Source: Reticulitermes speratus
Taxonomy: Eukaryota; Arthropoda; Insecta; Blattodea; Rhinotermitidae
Direction of reading: 5' to 3'
Length of the DNA stretch: 64,000 nucleotides
NCBI GenBank assembly: GCA_021186555.1
Contig: JAJKFL010000011.1
Span: 3,107,501-3,171,500 of the forward strand
Positions 54,658-64,000 of this stretch are shown piece after piece. A program made the translations under genes and the position numbers. The first letter of the stretch is position 1; each line of letters begins with the position of its first letter. Under the pieces are notes generated by a model. It was not told the origin of the DNA. It did not search any database and worked only from the letters and a program-made list of their open reading frames with translations.

Positions 54658-56250
54658 GTGTATTTATGTGTTTTTTACGGATCTCAGAACAAACAGCGAT
54701 TATTTCACTGTACAGCATTAACTGACTGGTTTGTATAACTGAGACGGAGTGTGTTTACTGCGCGGTACGGACTGTATTTATGTGTTTTGTGTGGATCTCA
54801 GAACAAACAGCGATTATTTCACTGTACAGCAGTAGCTGATTGGTTTTTATAACTGAGACTGTGTGTTTTCTGCGCGGTACGGACTGTATTTATGTGTTTT
54901 GTGTGGATCTCAGAACAAACAGCGATTATTTCACTGTACAACATTAACTGACTGGTTTGTATAACTGAGACGGAGTGTGTTTACTGCGCGGTACGGACTG
55001 TATTTATGTGTTTTGTGTGGATCTCAGAACAAACAGCGATTATTTCACTGTACAACATTAACTGACTGGTTTGTATAACTGAGACGGAGTGTGTTTACTG
55101 CGCGGTACGGACTGTATTTATGTGTTTTGTGTGGATCTCAGAACAAACAGCGATTATTTCACTGTACAGCATTAACTGACTGGTTTGTATAATTGAGACG
55201 GAGTGTGTTTACTGCGCGGTACTGACTGTATTTATGTGTTTTGTGTGGATCTCAGAACAAACAGCGATTATTTCACTGTACAACATTAACTGACTGGTTT
55301 GTATAACTGAGACGGAGTGTGTTTACTGCGCGGTACTGACTGTATTTATGTGTTTTGTGTGGATCTCAGAACAAACAGCAATTATTTCACTGTACAACAT
55401 TAACTGACTGGTTTGTATAACTGAGACGGAGTGTGTTTACTGCGCGGTACGGACTGTATTTATGTGTTTTGTGTGGATCTCAGAACAAACAGCGATTATT
55501 TCACTGTACAACATTAACTGACTGGTTTGTATAACTGAGACGGAGTGTGTTTACTGCGCAGTACTGACTGTATTTATGTGTTTTGTGTGGATCTCAGAAC
55601 AAACAGCAATTATTTCACTGTACAGCATTAACTGACTGGTTTGTATAATTGAGACGGAGTGTGTTTACTGCGCGGTACGGACTGTATTTATGTGTTTTGT
55701 GTGGATCTCAGAACAAACAGCGATTATTTCACTGTACAACATTAACTGACTGGTTTGTATAACTGAGACGGAGTGTGTTTACTGCGCGGTACGGACTGTA
55801 TTTATGTGTTTTGTGTGGATCTCAGAACAAACAGCGATTATTTCCCTATACAGCAGTAGCTGATCGGTTTTTATAACTGAGACGGAGTGTGTTTACTGCG
55901 CGGTACGGACTGTATTTATGTGTTTTGTGTGGATCTCAGAACAAACAGCGATTATTTCCCTGTACAGCATTAACTGACTGGTTTGTATAACTGAGACGGA
56001 GTGTGTTTACTGCGCGGTACGGTCTGTATTTATGTGTTTTGTGTGGATCTCAGAACAAACAGCGATTATTTCACTGTACAACATTAACTGATTGGTTTTT
56101 ATAACTGAGACTGTGTGTTTTCTGCGCGGTACGAACTGTATTTATGTGTTTTGTGTGGATCTCAGAACAAACAGCGATTATTTCCCTGTACAGCAGTAGC
56201 TGATTAGTTTTTATAACTGAGACTGTGTGTTTTCTGCGCGGTACGAACCG
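54658..56250 (+). repeat. 114-bp satellite, about 14 units
   Basis: Unit: ggtacggactgtatttatgt, gttttgtgtggatctcagaa, caaacagcgattatttcact, gtacaacattaactgactgg, tttgtataactgagacggag, tgtgtttactgcgc. Units near the two ends (second, and the last two) share 'gcagtagctgat.ggttttt' and 'gactgtgtgttttctgcgcgg' variants, while the middle units are more alike. The array grades into single-copy relatives on the left (54590-54700). Confidence 0.95.
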
Positions 56251-57320
56251 AATATTACCAGTGTTAATCGTATAGCAATGACAACAGCTTGTTACATTAT
56301 CGGAAAGTATCAAATGTCAGTGAAAGAGAATTATTTCGGGCAGTAGTGTTTTAAGTGGAGATAGACCAGACTTTTTCGCGATTAAATGAGCTTTTGTTCG
56401 GTGACGATGGACAGGATGCGGTACGCCATGCGTGATCACTCTGCCTGACATTTTAAGAACAACGGTTAGTTCGGTTTCTGCTTTGTATTATACGCCCTTC
56501 CTTTTCCTGGTAGGCAGCTGATGTTTGCAATGATGGCCGCCACTGTCTCCTAGCTTCAGCAGTTCTTTTAGTTGCAATGCTGAGAGAAGCAACATGACTG
56601 TGCAAGTTAATTCTAGTGCGATTTTGACTTGTGTTCGAAAGATACACGGTTCGAAACTCGGAAGGGACACCGGTTTATCCCGACTAACATTTTTCCTTAT
56701 GCTATCCACGTAAATATTTGCCTGGCGCAATACAGTAGGCCACGACCGCTTCCTTTCGGATCTTACCCAATTCATTACTCTCTGCCATTCAGTCATTCGA
56801 CGCTGTATAATCTCGGGATATTGATGGCGTCGTTAAATAAAGGACAAATAAATAGAATGGAATAGAATATTTATTACTTGAATCCAATTATACAAAGACT
56901 GTGTCTACGAACACCAGGTTTTTTGCACTATGCAGCTATTATATACCCTATTTGCCGCCTCATAAGATGCATTTATCCCTGAAAAATGGCACCCAAAATT
57001 ACCCTGCGTCTTAACACTGGCATTAGTAGGCCATTGCGTCAGCAGAAAGACCTTGCTAATGGTAGGGTGCGTCTTATCATTTGTAGTGTATCATTGGGCG
57101 TTAGATACGGTATATCTAATTTTCGTAACAGTATCCTCCATGACCAAAGACCTCCACCAAGCAACACCTAGTCCTGTTTTATCCTGTACCCCTGATACTC
57201 TAGGTTATCTCTAGTTTTATTTTCTCATACATCTAACCTCGTACAAATATGCTCAAATCTGTGTTATTAGTAACAACTGTTGTTTTTCACACTGTTGACA
57301 CCGTGCATCTTCGTCATATT
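56251..57320. other. Unassigned region with one SINE-like end
   Basis: 'gcgtcgttaaataaaggac' at about 56826 resembles a SINE 3' end. A minus-strand frame at 56796-56488 starts MTEWQRVMNWVRSERKR, with no domain recognised. 'accctgcgtctta' at 57000 and 'gggtgcgtctta' at 57066 are reminiscent of DNA-transposon ends. Confidence 0.25.
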
Positions 57321-57906
57321 AAATTAAGTTATGGACCAACTGATGCACACTAAAACCACTTTTTAAGTAGCTTTATTATAAAATTGTTAAAATTGTACCC
57401 CTACACGTGTTTCGATCCTAGGATCATCGTCAGGGGGGTTTATTGCTAAAAGCTACAGTCACTTCAACACATGATTTAAAATATTCTATCTGCACTTTGA
57501 AACATAATTTAAAATCTTGTAAAAAGATTTGCTAAAAGTTGTAAAATTATAAAAGCACTGTAGATGGTAGATTGTGGAACTGCTGGCGTGTGGTATTAAA
57601 AGCATATGAAATGTTTTTGCGTGGAGCGGAGTGTACTACGTGTTGTGCGGTGAGGAGTACACGGTGGAGAGTACTACGTGTTGTGCGGTGAGGAGCAAAT
57701 CTTTTTACAAGATTTTAACTTATGTTTCAAAGTGCAGATAGAATATTTTAAATCATGTGTTGAAGTGACTGTAGCTTTTAACAAAAAACCCCCCTGACGA
57801 TGATCCTAGGATCGAAACACGTGTAGGGGTACAATTTTAACAATTTTATAATAAAGCTACTTAAAAAGTGGTTTTAGTGTGCATCAGTTGGTTAATAACT
57901 TAATTT
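57321..57906. mobile_element. Foldback element with ~213-bp inverted repeats
   Basis: The arms 57321-57533 and 57693-57906 pair over nearly their whole length. Each arm contains ACACGTGTTTCGATCCTAGG followed by ATCATCGTCAGG. The loop carries a direct duplication of 'gagtgtactacgtgttgtgc'. No coding capacity. Motif order (CGAAAC ... CTGACGATG) parallels the element at 29363-30041. Confidence 0.8.
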
Positions 57907-58078
57907 AACTGCTGTTTTATTTGCTGCATCTTCATCAATACTGAGTCATTTAGTATTCAGTTTTGATACATCAGAGCACTTTTTCCACTTAAAAAAAAAT
58001 AATCCCTAAGCCAACGCCTGATGCAGGGGTGTCATGTTAGGCCTAGTATGAGTTCCAGAAGTTTAGAACAGGGATGCA

Positions 58079-58346
58079 CAAATCTCGGGCGCCTGGTCGC
58101 CTAGGCGACTAAATTGTACGGCAGCGCCTAGTGTTTCCAGCCAAATTATTGAATGTTTAGGTGTCACAGACGTGCATCTGCATCAGTCAGTGCACATGCA
58201 CCGAGCAGCAAGCGCCAGACGACAGTTAGGTTCACAGGTCACTGCAGCGTTGTGGGTCCTCAGTACAGCGTTTACTTGATTTGACCCTTCTGGCGCCTAG
58301 AATTTGGAGGTGGCTGTTACATTTTTGGAAAATTTGTGGACCCCTG
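58079..58346 (+). mobile_element. hAT-type MITE copy 1 with 14-bp palindrome
   Basis: Ends CAGGGATGCACAAAT and (inverted) CAGGGGTCCACAAAT. The interior has the perfect palindrome GTCGCCTAGGCGAC at about 58096-58109. A flanking TTTAGAA occurs on both sides but not at matching offsets. About 75% identical by eye to 59181-59452. Confidence 0.7.
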
Positions 58347-58699
58347 ATTATTTAGAACATGTAATTGATACGAAAACTAAGAAATATTACGCTATTTAAT
58401 GACTCATTTGAGTCAATACGAAGAAAAGGAGCGGAAAAACCAAACTACGGCAAAGATAAGATAAGTCGATATGTACATTTTATAGTTTCGTCCCTAGATA
58501 AAGCGAGTCTTCATGTTTTAGTCTGTCGAAACAGAAGAGCAGGTAGTCGGGCAACTTATTACAAAGCCTCAGTGCTGCGGATAGTCATGTGGATCCTATA
58601 GCGAAATGATACAAGGTAATACGAGTAGAGCTGCAGCTGTTTGTCGCAGTGTACCAGTCAAGGGCTCAAATATTTTCGAATGGCGAAAGATGTTGCTCG

Positions 58700-58890
58700 T
58701 GTACCATAACGTGTACCATAACGTGTACCATAACATGTACCATAACGTGTACCATAACGTGTACCATAACGTGTACCATAACGTGTACCATAACGTGTAC
58801 CATAACGTGTACCATAACGTGTACCATAAGTGTACCATAACGTGTACCATAACGTGTACCATAACGTGTACCATAACGTGTACCATAACG
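58700..58890 (+). repeat. 12-bp minisatellite (cgtgtaccataa)n
   Basis: About 16 units of cgtgtaccataa with one C-to-T change and one 1-bp deletion (about 58829). Frames on both strands are repeat artefacts. Confidence 0.95.
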
Positions 58891-58904
58891 TATTTAAGTA
58901 ACTA

Positions 58905-59165
58905 ACTCCACAGAGTAGAGCTTTTCTTGAGAAGCTAATATTTCCTCAGGTAGTCGGGAATTCCCCGCATTTTACGCAACCCTAAATTTCATTACCGTGT
59001 TCAAAAGATCCCCCTACTTGCCCTTATCCTGAGCCAGATTAAGCCAGTCTACATTGTCCAATCCTATTTATTTAAGATCCATTTTTAATATTCTCCCCAT
59101 ATACGCCTAGATGTCAAAGTGGTCACTTTCCTTCAGATTTCCCTCCCCAAAACCTTTATATATAT
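58905..59165 (-). mobile_element. Family-2 LINE 3' end
   Basis: The minus strand carries 'aaggaaagtgaccactttga', 'aagggcaagtaggggg' and the 3' UTR 'attagcttctcaagaaaagc', ending at AGTTAGTT (58905-58910 complement). It sits directly beside the 12-bp array. Confidence 0.7.
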
Positions 59166-59180
59166 TTTAATAATATATAA

Positions 59181-59452
59181 CAGGAGTCCTCAAATCCGAG
59201 ATGCCTGGTCGCCCGGGCGACTAAATTTTGTAAGGTGACGCCAAATATTTCCAGTATAATTACTTCAATTCTTTTTCCTTACACACAAAAATGTGTATCA
59301 GTTCACATGCACCGAGCAGAAAGCGTCAGATAACAGTGAGGTTCACAGGTCACTCTAGCATTGTGAGTTCTCAGTATGGAACTTCGTGTCAACTTTATGG
59401 CGCCTAGAAGTTGGAGGTGGCTCCTAGGCTTTTGGAAAACATGGGATCCCTG
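59181..59452 (+). mobile_element. hAT-type MITE copy 2 with 14-bp palindrome
   Basis: Ends CAGGAGTCCTCAAAT and (inverted) CAGGGATCCCATG. Flanks ATATATAA (59173-59180) and ATCTATAA (59453-59460) form a probable 8-bp duplication with one change. The interior palindrome is GTCGCCCGGGCGAC. Confidence 0.75.
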
Positions 59453-59460
59453 ATCTATAA

Positions 59461-60335
59461 ATCACGTAATTTTAAAATAGAGAGCTCATGGATTAAAGGG
59501 CGTGATTTACCTTTCCCTGTGTTCATTTCTTAAATTACAGTAATGGTAACTGAATTGTGGAATATGCTGCAGCCAGGGCATTGTACCAGATGGTCCATTC
59601 CGAGCCTCTTATCAGAATCACCTGTTCACTCTATGGAAAAAATGCACAGTTGGGTTAACCTATCCAAACTGCCTTGACCTTGCAGACGTCGTCTCTCTGT
59701 CTGCTGGCGTGATGAAGCAACATGCATCAGCATGTGCAGAGTCCATAGCTGTAGCAAACATTAGGTCTTCAGTGCTGCAAAAGAAACTGTCAGTTACCCT
59801 GAATTTTTGTAGCATCAGATTCGTCTGTGGTTTGTAAAGGGCATACACAAAAGAATGGTGCGGTATCAAAAGTATATAGCGCTACACATTTGTAGTCTTG
59901 GTGGGTAAGAGGTCAGCTTCACGCTCCGGTCGTTATATCCTCAGGGAAAGAGCCCCGGCACACACTGGTTAGAACGTCGAAACTGGAAGGATACTTTGGA
60001 CATCGAATTGTGGCTTATACAAGTAAGTCAGTTTAAACTTTGGATTTAAATGCCTAAATCCGGGCTGCAAAAGACGTGCCACGTGGCATTCACTGTCAGT
60101 TTCAGTGCCTCCCACGTTTCACTCTTACCTCAAACGAATTCTATGGAACACTGACACAGAATTACAATAACCACTGCAATAAGAACAGCTGGTGTTCACA
60201 TCTTAGGCAGGAGTTCAAGAAACATTCTGCATTAAAATCCACGGCAACTTACGATCAGCAGTGCTAGCAGTGATTGGTGTACAGCCATCAGCGAATAAAT
60301 TTAACATACCCTTTTGTGAACATTCATGTATACCA
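59461..60335. other. Unassigned spacer with one MITE arm
   Basis: A single arm GGGCATACACAAAAGAATGG lies at 59839-59872, a half copy of the palindromic MITE. The rest is unrecognised. Confidence 0.35.
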
Positions 60336-60338
60336 ATA

Positions 60339-60926
60339 CAGGGCATACACAAAAGAATGGTGCGGTTTCAAAAGTGAATAAAAAATTTATTTCTCATCTT
60401 ACACGGGCACAACATACACCGTCAGCGGCGGCAACTGTCCAAGGTTTTCATTTGGTAATTACAATCCTTCAATGTGTGTACCCTGGGTCACACGACACAC
60501 ATCCACACGGTAATCAAACTCATCCCAGACCCGGTGTAGCATGTCCGCTGTAATGGCCTGCAGTGCATGCGTTTATCCGATCACGAATTTCATGGATGGA
60601 CGTGGGTAATGGTGGTACATAAACGCTGTCTTTAACGAACCCCCAAAGAAAGAAATCTCACGGTGTAAGATCTGGCGAACGGGGTGGCCAAGGGAGAAGG
60701 TTCTTGTCTCCATTTGCAGCAGCACACAGAAAGCCTTCTCCTGCTGCTACGCCATCTTTGAAACTGGCCCCGCGGCCACGCAGTAAGCATGAGAAGCGAA
60801 CTGCTGGTAGCGCATGAGAAACTTGGACAGTTGCCGCCGCTGACGGTGTATGTTGTGCCCGTGTAATGTGAGACATAAATTTTTTATTCACTTTTGAAAC
60901 CGCACCATTCTTTTGTGTATGCCCTG
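60339..60926 (-). mobile_element. Tc1/mariner-type transposon, internally deleted, ~107-bp TIRs
   Basis: The ends CAGGGCATACACAAAAGAAT and complement are flanked by TA (60337-60338, 60927-60928). The arms stay paired for about 107 bp, through 'gtcagcggcggcaactgtcc'. Between them is the C-terminal part of a DDE transposase. The outer arms equal the whole sequence of the small palindromic MITEs at 30858, 45985 and 63534. Confidence 0.85.
60459..60715 (-). pseudogene. IS630/Tc1/mariner transposase C-terminal fragment
   Basis: The minus strand reads WPPRSPDLTP, a TGA stop, DFFLWGFVKDSVYVPPLP, then IHEIRDRIN. After a frame change near 60555 it reads MLHRVWDEFDYRVDVCRV and ends at a stop at 60459-60461. 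The D of SPDLTP corresponds to the third catalytic acid of the DDE/D triad in this superfamily. The stop, the frame change and the missing first two acidic residues make it inactive. Confidence 0.75.
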
Positions 60927-60928
60927 TA

Positions 60929-61680
60929 TATTGCAATTGTTAATGTATGGTAAGATGCGGCTTGTAACGTCTTGGATTGAGTATGTGGAATCATTTAAAT
61001 GTGCACGGCGTTCCGAAGTAAATTATTTTTACGCGGGTGAATTTATTTCAAATTTATTGCACTAGTTCTTATATAAAGGTCACTCTTACATGTTTCATCC
61101 ATAACATATGGCCTTCTTCAGGAGTACATGTTACAGAAAGGTCATATACTGTCAGAATATAACATCATCGTTTTAAATCGTAAAATACATTGTTATAAAT
61201 TGAAATAGTATAAGTAACTTGGAAGAGACTAGAATCTCTCAAAATAAATAAATAACGTATATAAACTGTAGTCCATTAGTTTGCGTTAGCCATATTGTGG
61301 ATGTGCACTGGTAAAAGCCTGGTCTTACCAGACACATCCAAAGGACTGTATTTGTAACTCAACTAAAAATAAATAAATATATTGAAAAGTAAAACAAATC
61401 TATGTATAAATGTAGACAATGTTATAAGCAAAATATATACACGACTGGATATAGTAACGTTTGCATTCAAACGTCTTCACTTCCAGTCAAATTTTAGTTG
61501 GAAGTCTGAAATTATGAAGTTAAAATAATCAACATTAAACGTTTTTATGGAATCGTATGAATATGTCAGAATAATGATAAATGTGCCCCTATGTGCCGAG
61601 ATGTGTACTCGTATTCCACGGACGAGCACTCTATACTAATCAGCGAGCAAACAAACCTATCTACAATCGATATACTGTCA
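60929..61680. other. AT-rich spacer
   Basis: 'acatgtttcatccataacat' then 'ggccttcttcaggagtacatg' at 61089-61129 is another foldback-type end motif without a partner. Nothing else recognised. Confidence 0.35.
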
Positions 61681-61683
61681 ATA

Positions 61684-63236
61684 CTGCCCGACTGACATTC
61701 GTGATACGCGGTGTGTCCGACTGACATTCGTGATACGCGGGTGTCCGACTGACATACGTGATACGCGGGTGTCCGACTGACATACGTGATACGCGGGTGT
61801 CCGACTGACATTCGTGATACGCGGGTGTCCGACTGACATTCGTGATACGCGGGTGTCCGACTGACATACGTGATACGCGGGTGTCCGACTGACATACGTG
61901 ATACGCGGGTGTCCGACTGACATTCGTGATACGCGGGTGTCCGACTGACATATGTGATACGCGGGTGCCCGACTGACATTCGTGATACGCGGGTGTCCGA
62001 CTGACATACGTGATACGCGGGTGTCCGACTGACATTCGTGATACGCGGGTGTCCGACTGACATACGTGATACGCGGGTGTCCGACTGACATACGTGATAC
62101 GCGGGTGTCCGACTGACATTCGTGATACGCGGGTGTCCGACTGACATATGTGATACGCGGGTGCCCGACTGACATTCGCGATACGCGGGTGCCCGACTGA
62201 CATACGTGATACGCGGGTGTCCGACTGACATTCGTGATACGCGGGTGTCCGACTGACATACGTGATACGCGGGTGTCGACTGACATACGTGATACGCGGT
62301 GTGTCCGACTGACATACGTGATACGGGGTGTCCGACTGACATACGTGATACGCGGTTCCGACTGACATTCGTGATACGCGGGTGTCCGACTGACATACGT
62401 GATACGCGGTGTCCGATGACATTCGTGATACGCGGGTGTCCGACTGACATACGTGATACGCGGGTGTCCGACTGACATACGTGATACGCGGGTGTCCGAC
62501 TGACATTCGTGATACGCGGGTGTCCGACTGACATATGTGATACGCGGGTGCCGACTGACATTCGTGATACGCGGGTGTCCGACTGACATTACGTGATACG
62601 CGGGTGTCCGACTGACATTCGTGATACGCGGGTGTCCGACTGACATACGTGATACGCGGGTGTCCGACTGACATACGTGATACGCGGGTGTCCGACTGAC
62701 ATACGTGATACGCGGGTGCCCGACTGACATTCGTGATACGCGGGTGTCCGACTGACATACGTGATACGCGGGTGTCCGACTGACATACGTGATACGCGGG
62801 TGTCCGACTGACATTCGTGATACGCGGGTGTCCGACTGACATACGTGATACGCGGGTGTCCGACTGACATTCGTGATACGCGGGTGTCCGACTGACATAC
62901 GTGATACGCGGGTGTCCGACTGACATACGTGATACGCGGGTGTCCGACTGACATTCGTGATACGCGGGTGTCCGACTGACATATGTGATACGCGGGTGCC
63001 CGACTGACATTCGTGATACGCGGGTGTCCGACTGACATACGTGATACGCGGGTGTCCGACTGACATTCGTGATACGCGGGTGTCCGACTGACATACGTGA
63101 TACGCGGGTGTCCGACTGACATTCGTGATACGCGGGTGTCCGACTGACATACGTGATACGCGGGTGTCCGACTGACATACGTGATACGCGGGTGTCCGAC
63201 TGACATACGTGATACGCGGGTGTCCGACTGACATTC
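61684..63236 (-). repeat. 28-bp minisatellite, about 55 units
   Basis: Unit (plus strand): gtgtccgactgacatacgtg plus atacgcgg. Two variants (catacgtg, cattcgtg) are interspersed. A marker variant 'catatgtgatacgcgggtgc' recurs at 61949, 62145 (196 bp = 7 units), 62532 and 62980 (448 bp = 16 units), so blocks were duplicated. All three minus-strand frames are open for 331-518 codons because the unit has no minus-strand stop in any frame. Confidence 0.97.
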
Positions 63237-63530
63237 GAACTGCTTACGTCCGAACAGAAGAAACGTTACTGCTTGAGCAAGACACTTCGGTCACATGAAT
63301 CAACACAGGAACTTATCGGTCTACATTTAAAGTGCTAGGTTACATTGCCCATCCGGCCCTGTGTATAACGATCTGATGTGCTGTATACGGTCCTAATTTT
63401 TCTTTTATTCCTTTTGCTTGTCTCTTTATTTCATAATTTTACATTCTTCTCACTCTACTTTCTCATCTTCTCCCCTTTATTTAATTTTTATTCTTGGATT
63501 TCGTTTTCCCTGACACATTACTTCTACGAC
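63237..63530. other. Spacer, pyrimidine-rich
   Basis: CT-rich stretch at 63395-63500. No element recognised. Confidence 0.3.
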
Positions 63531-63533
63531 GTA

Positions 63534-63612
63534 CAGGGCGTACACAAAAGAATGGTGCGGTTTCAAAAGAATTCACTATTGATTACCACACCATTCTTTT
63601 GTGTATGCCCTG
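63534..63612. mobile_element. 79-bp palindromic MITE
   Basis: Arms CAGGGCGTACACAAAAGAAT and complement with TA on both sides (63532-63533, 63613-63614). Same family as 30858-30935 and 45985-46061. Confidence 0.85.
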
Positions 63613-63614
63613 TA

Positions 63615-64000
63615 TTAAATCACTGCAGTCAGAATTTAACGGCGTATATTTCAAGCATTAGAATAGTTTTTCCTTCAGCCGTGGTGCGTTGAGGAACCAG
63701 CGTGCTGTGTACGGCAGTCTGTAACTTGTCTTTATTCGCTTTGTTTTCCTGAGTTTCCTTTATTTATTTATTTCATATTCCCCTCGTTTCTTCCTTTCTG
63801 TCTTTCGACAGTTTGTACCATTTTATCCAATACCATGCGCTATTCTTACCGACCTTTCCACATGCAATAAAAGTACAAGACATAGCAGTTTTACTTGCAT
63901 TATTTCAGAATTAGAAACACAAATTAAATTTCCAAAGAACAGTTCACGTACAATTCACAGTGAAACGTATAGAAGGTAGCTGTGCACAGAGGGTTGGGGG
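63615..64000. other. Unassigned end of window
   Basis: No recognised element. 'ctgtctttcgacagtttg' at about 63798 is a weak echo of the family-1 LINE tail. Confidence 0.25.

Noticed and set aside
58596-58905. Frames of MVHV/VYHN repeats on both strands
   Set aside because: They arise from the 12-bp minisatellite; a period divisible by 3 keeps frames open on both strands.
61566-63234. Frames of 331-518 codons with MSVGHPRIT repeats
   Set aside because: Three frames overlap on the same DNA and all are pure translations of the 28-bp minisatellite; coding origin is unlikely.

Overview
The window is gene-poor, repeat-saturated animal DNA, most likely from an insect and probably a cockroach or a close blattodean (Periplaneta-like). 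This is inference. The basis is several non-LTR retrotransposon C-terminal sequences of a type common in cockroach and termite genomes ([31 protein letters not shown]), tRNA-derived SINEs, spliced Harbinger elements with a MADF-domain reading frame, and low-CpG, AT-rich spacers. There are no bacterial features: no operons, no rRNA and no functional tRNA. No complete, convincing host protein-coding gene is visible. The best host-gene candidates are two short possible first coding exons with good splice donors, at 988-1020 and 53169-53231. The second lies downstream of a CpG-rich, promoter-like stretch with a TGACGTCA site.

Layout. 1-5 kb: a possible first exon, a D-type SINE fragment, a Harbinger-like element with a MADF ORF, a LINE 3' end and an internally deleted mariner carrying a duplicated hairpin. 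5.6-10 kb: an 11-bp array, LINE tails, a SINE inverted pair and a diverged dispersed repeat. 10-14.3 kb: a dead reverse transcriptase and two full SINEs with target-site duplications (TSDs). 14.9-15.7 kb: a 55-bp array abutting a hAT-type MITE. 19-21.5 kb: a composite SINE, a 21-bp palindromic array and a 45-bp array. 22.7-28.1 kb: a Harbinger element with a readable transposase exon, several SINEs, and a second composite SINE of about 1 kb. 29.4-34.7 kb: a foldback element, a palindromic MITE and a Harbinger element inside a SINE. 34.8-39.4 kb: a 4.6-kb array of a 29-bp unit. 40.5-51.6 kb: SINEs, LINE fragments of at least three families, MITEs, a third composite SINE, and 32-bp and 27-bp arrays. 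52.4-53.5 kb: the possible host promoter and exon. 54.6-56.2 kb: a 114-bp satellite. 57.3-63.6 kb: a foldback, two hAT-type MITEs, a 12-bp array, a Tc1/mariner-type transposon with its 77-79 bp palindromic derivatives, and a 28-bp array of about 55 units.

The most interesting structure is a set of three composite SINEs at 19036-19664, 27001-28057 and 50889-51286. Extra SINE bodies are joined in each case just after the internal B-box (GGTTCGAAT) of a tRNA-like head. Target-site duplications enclose the whole chimera, so each appears to have moved as one unit. Other strong observations are three unrelated Harbinger-type families with exact TTA or TAA duplications, a transposase remnant whose TIRs match tiny palindromic MITEs nearby, and four sequence-unrelated tandem arrays that share an ACGTG core. 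Very long open frames across the tandem arrays are explained by unit length and lack of stops, and are not called as genes.
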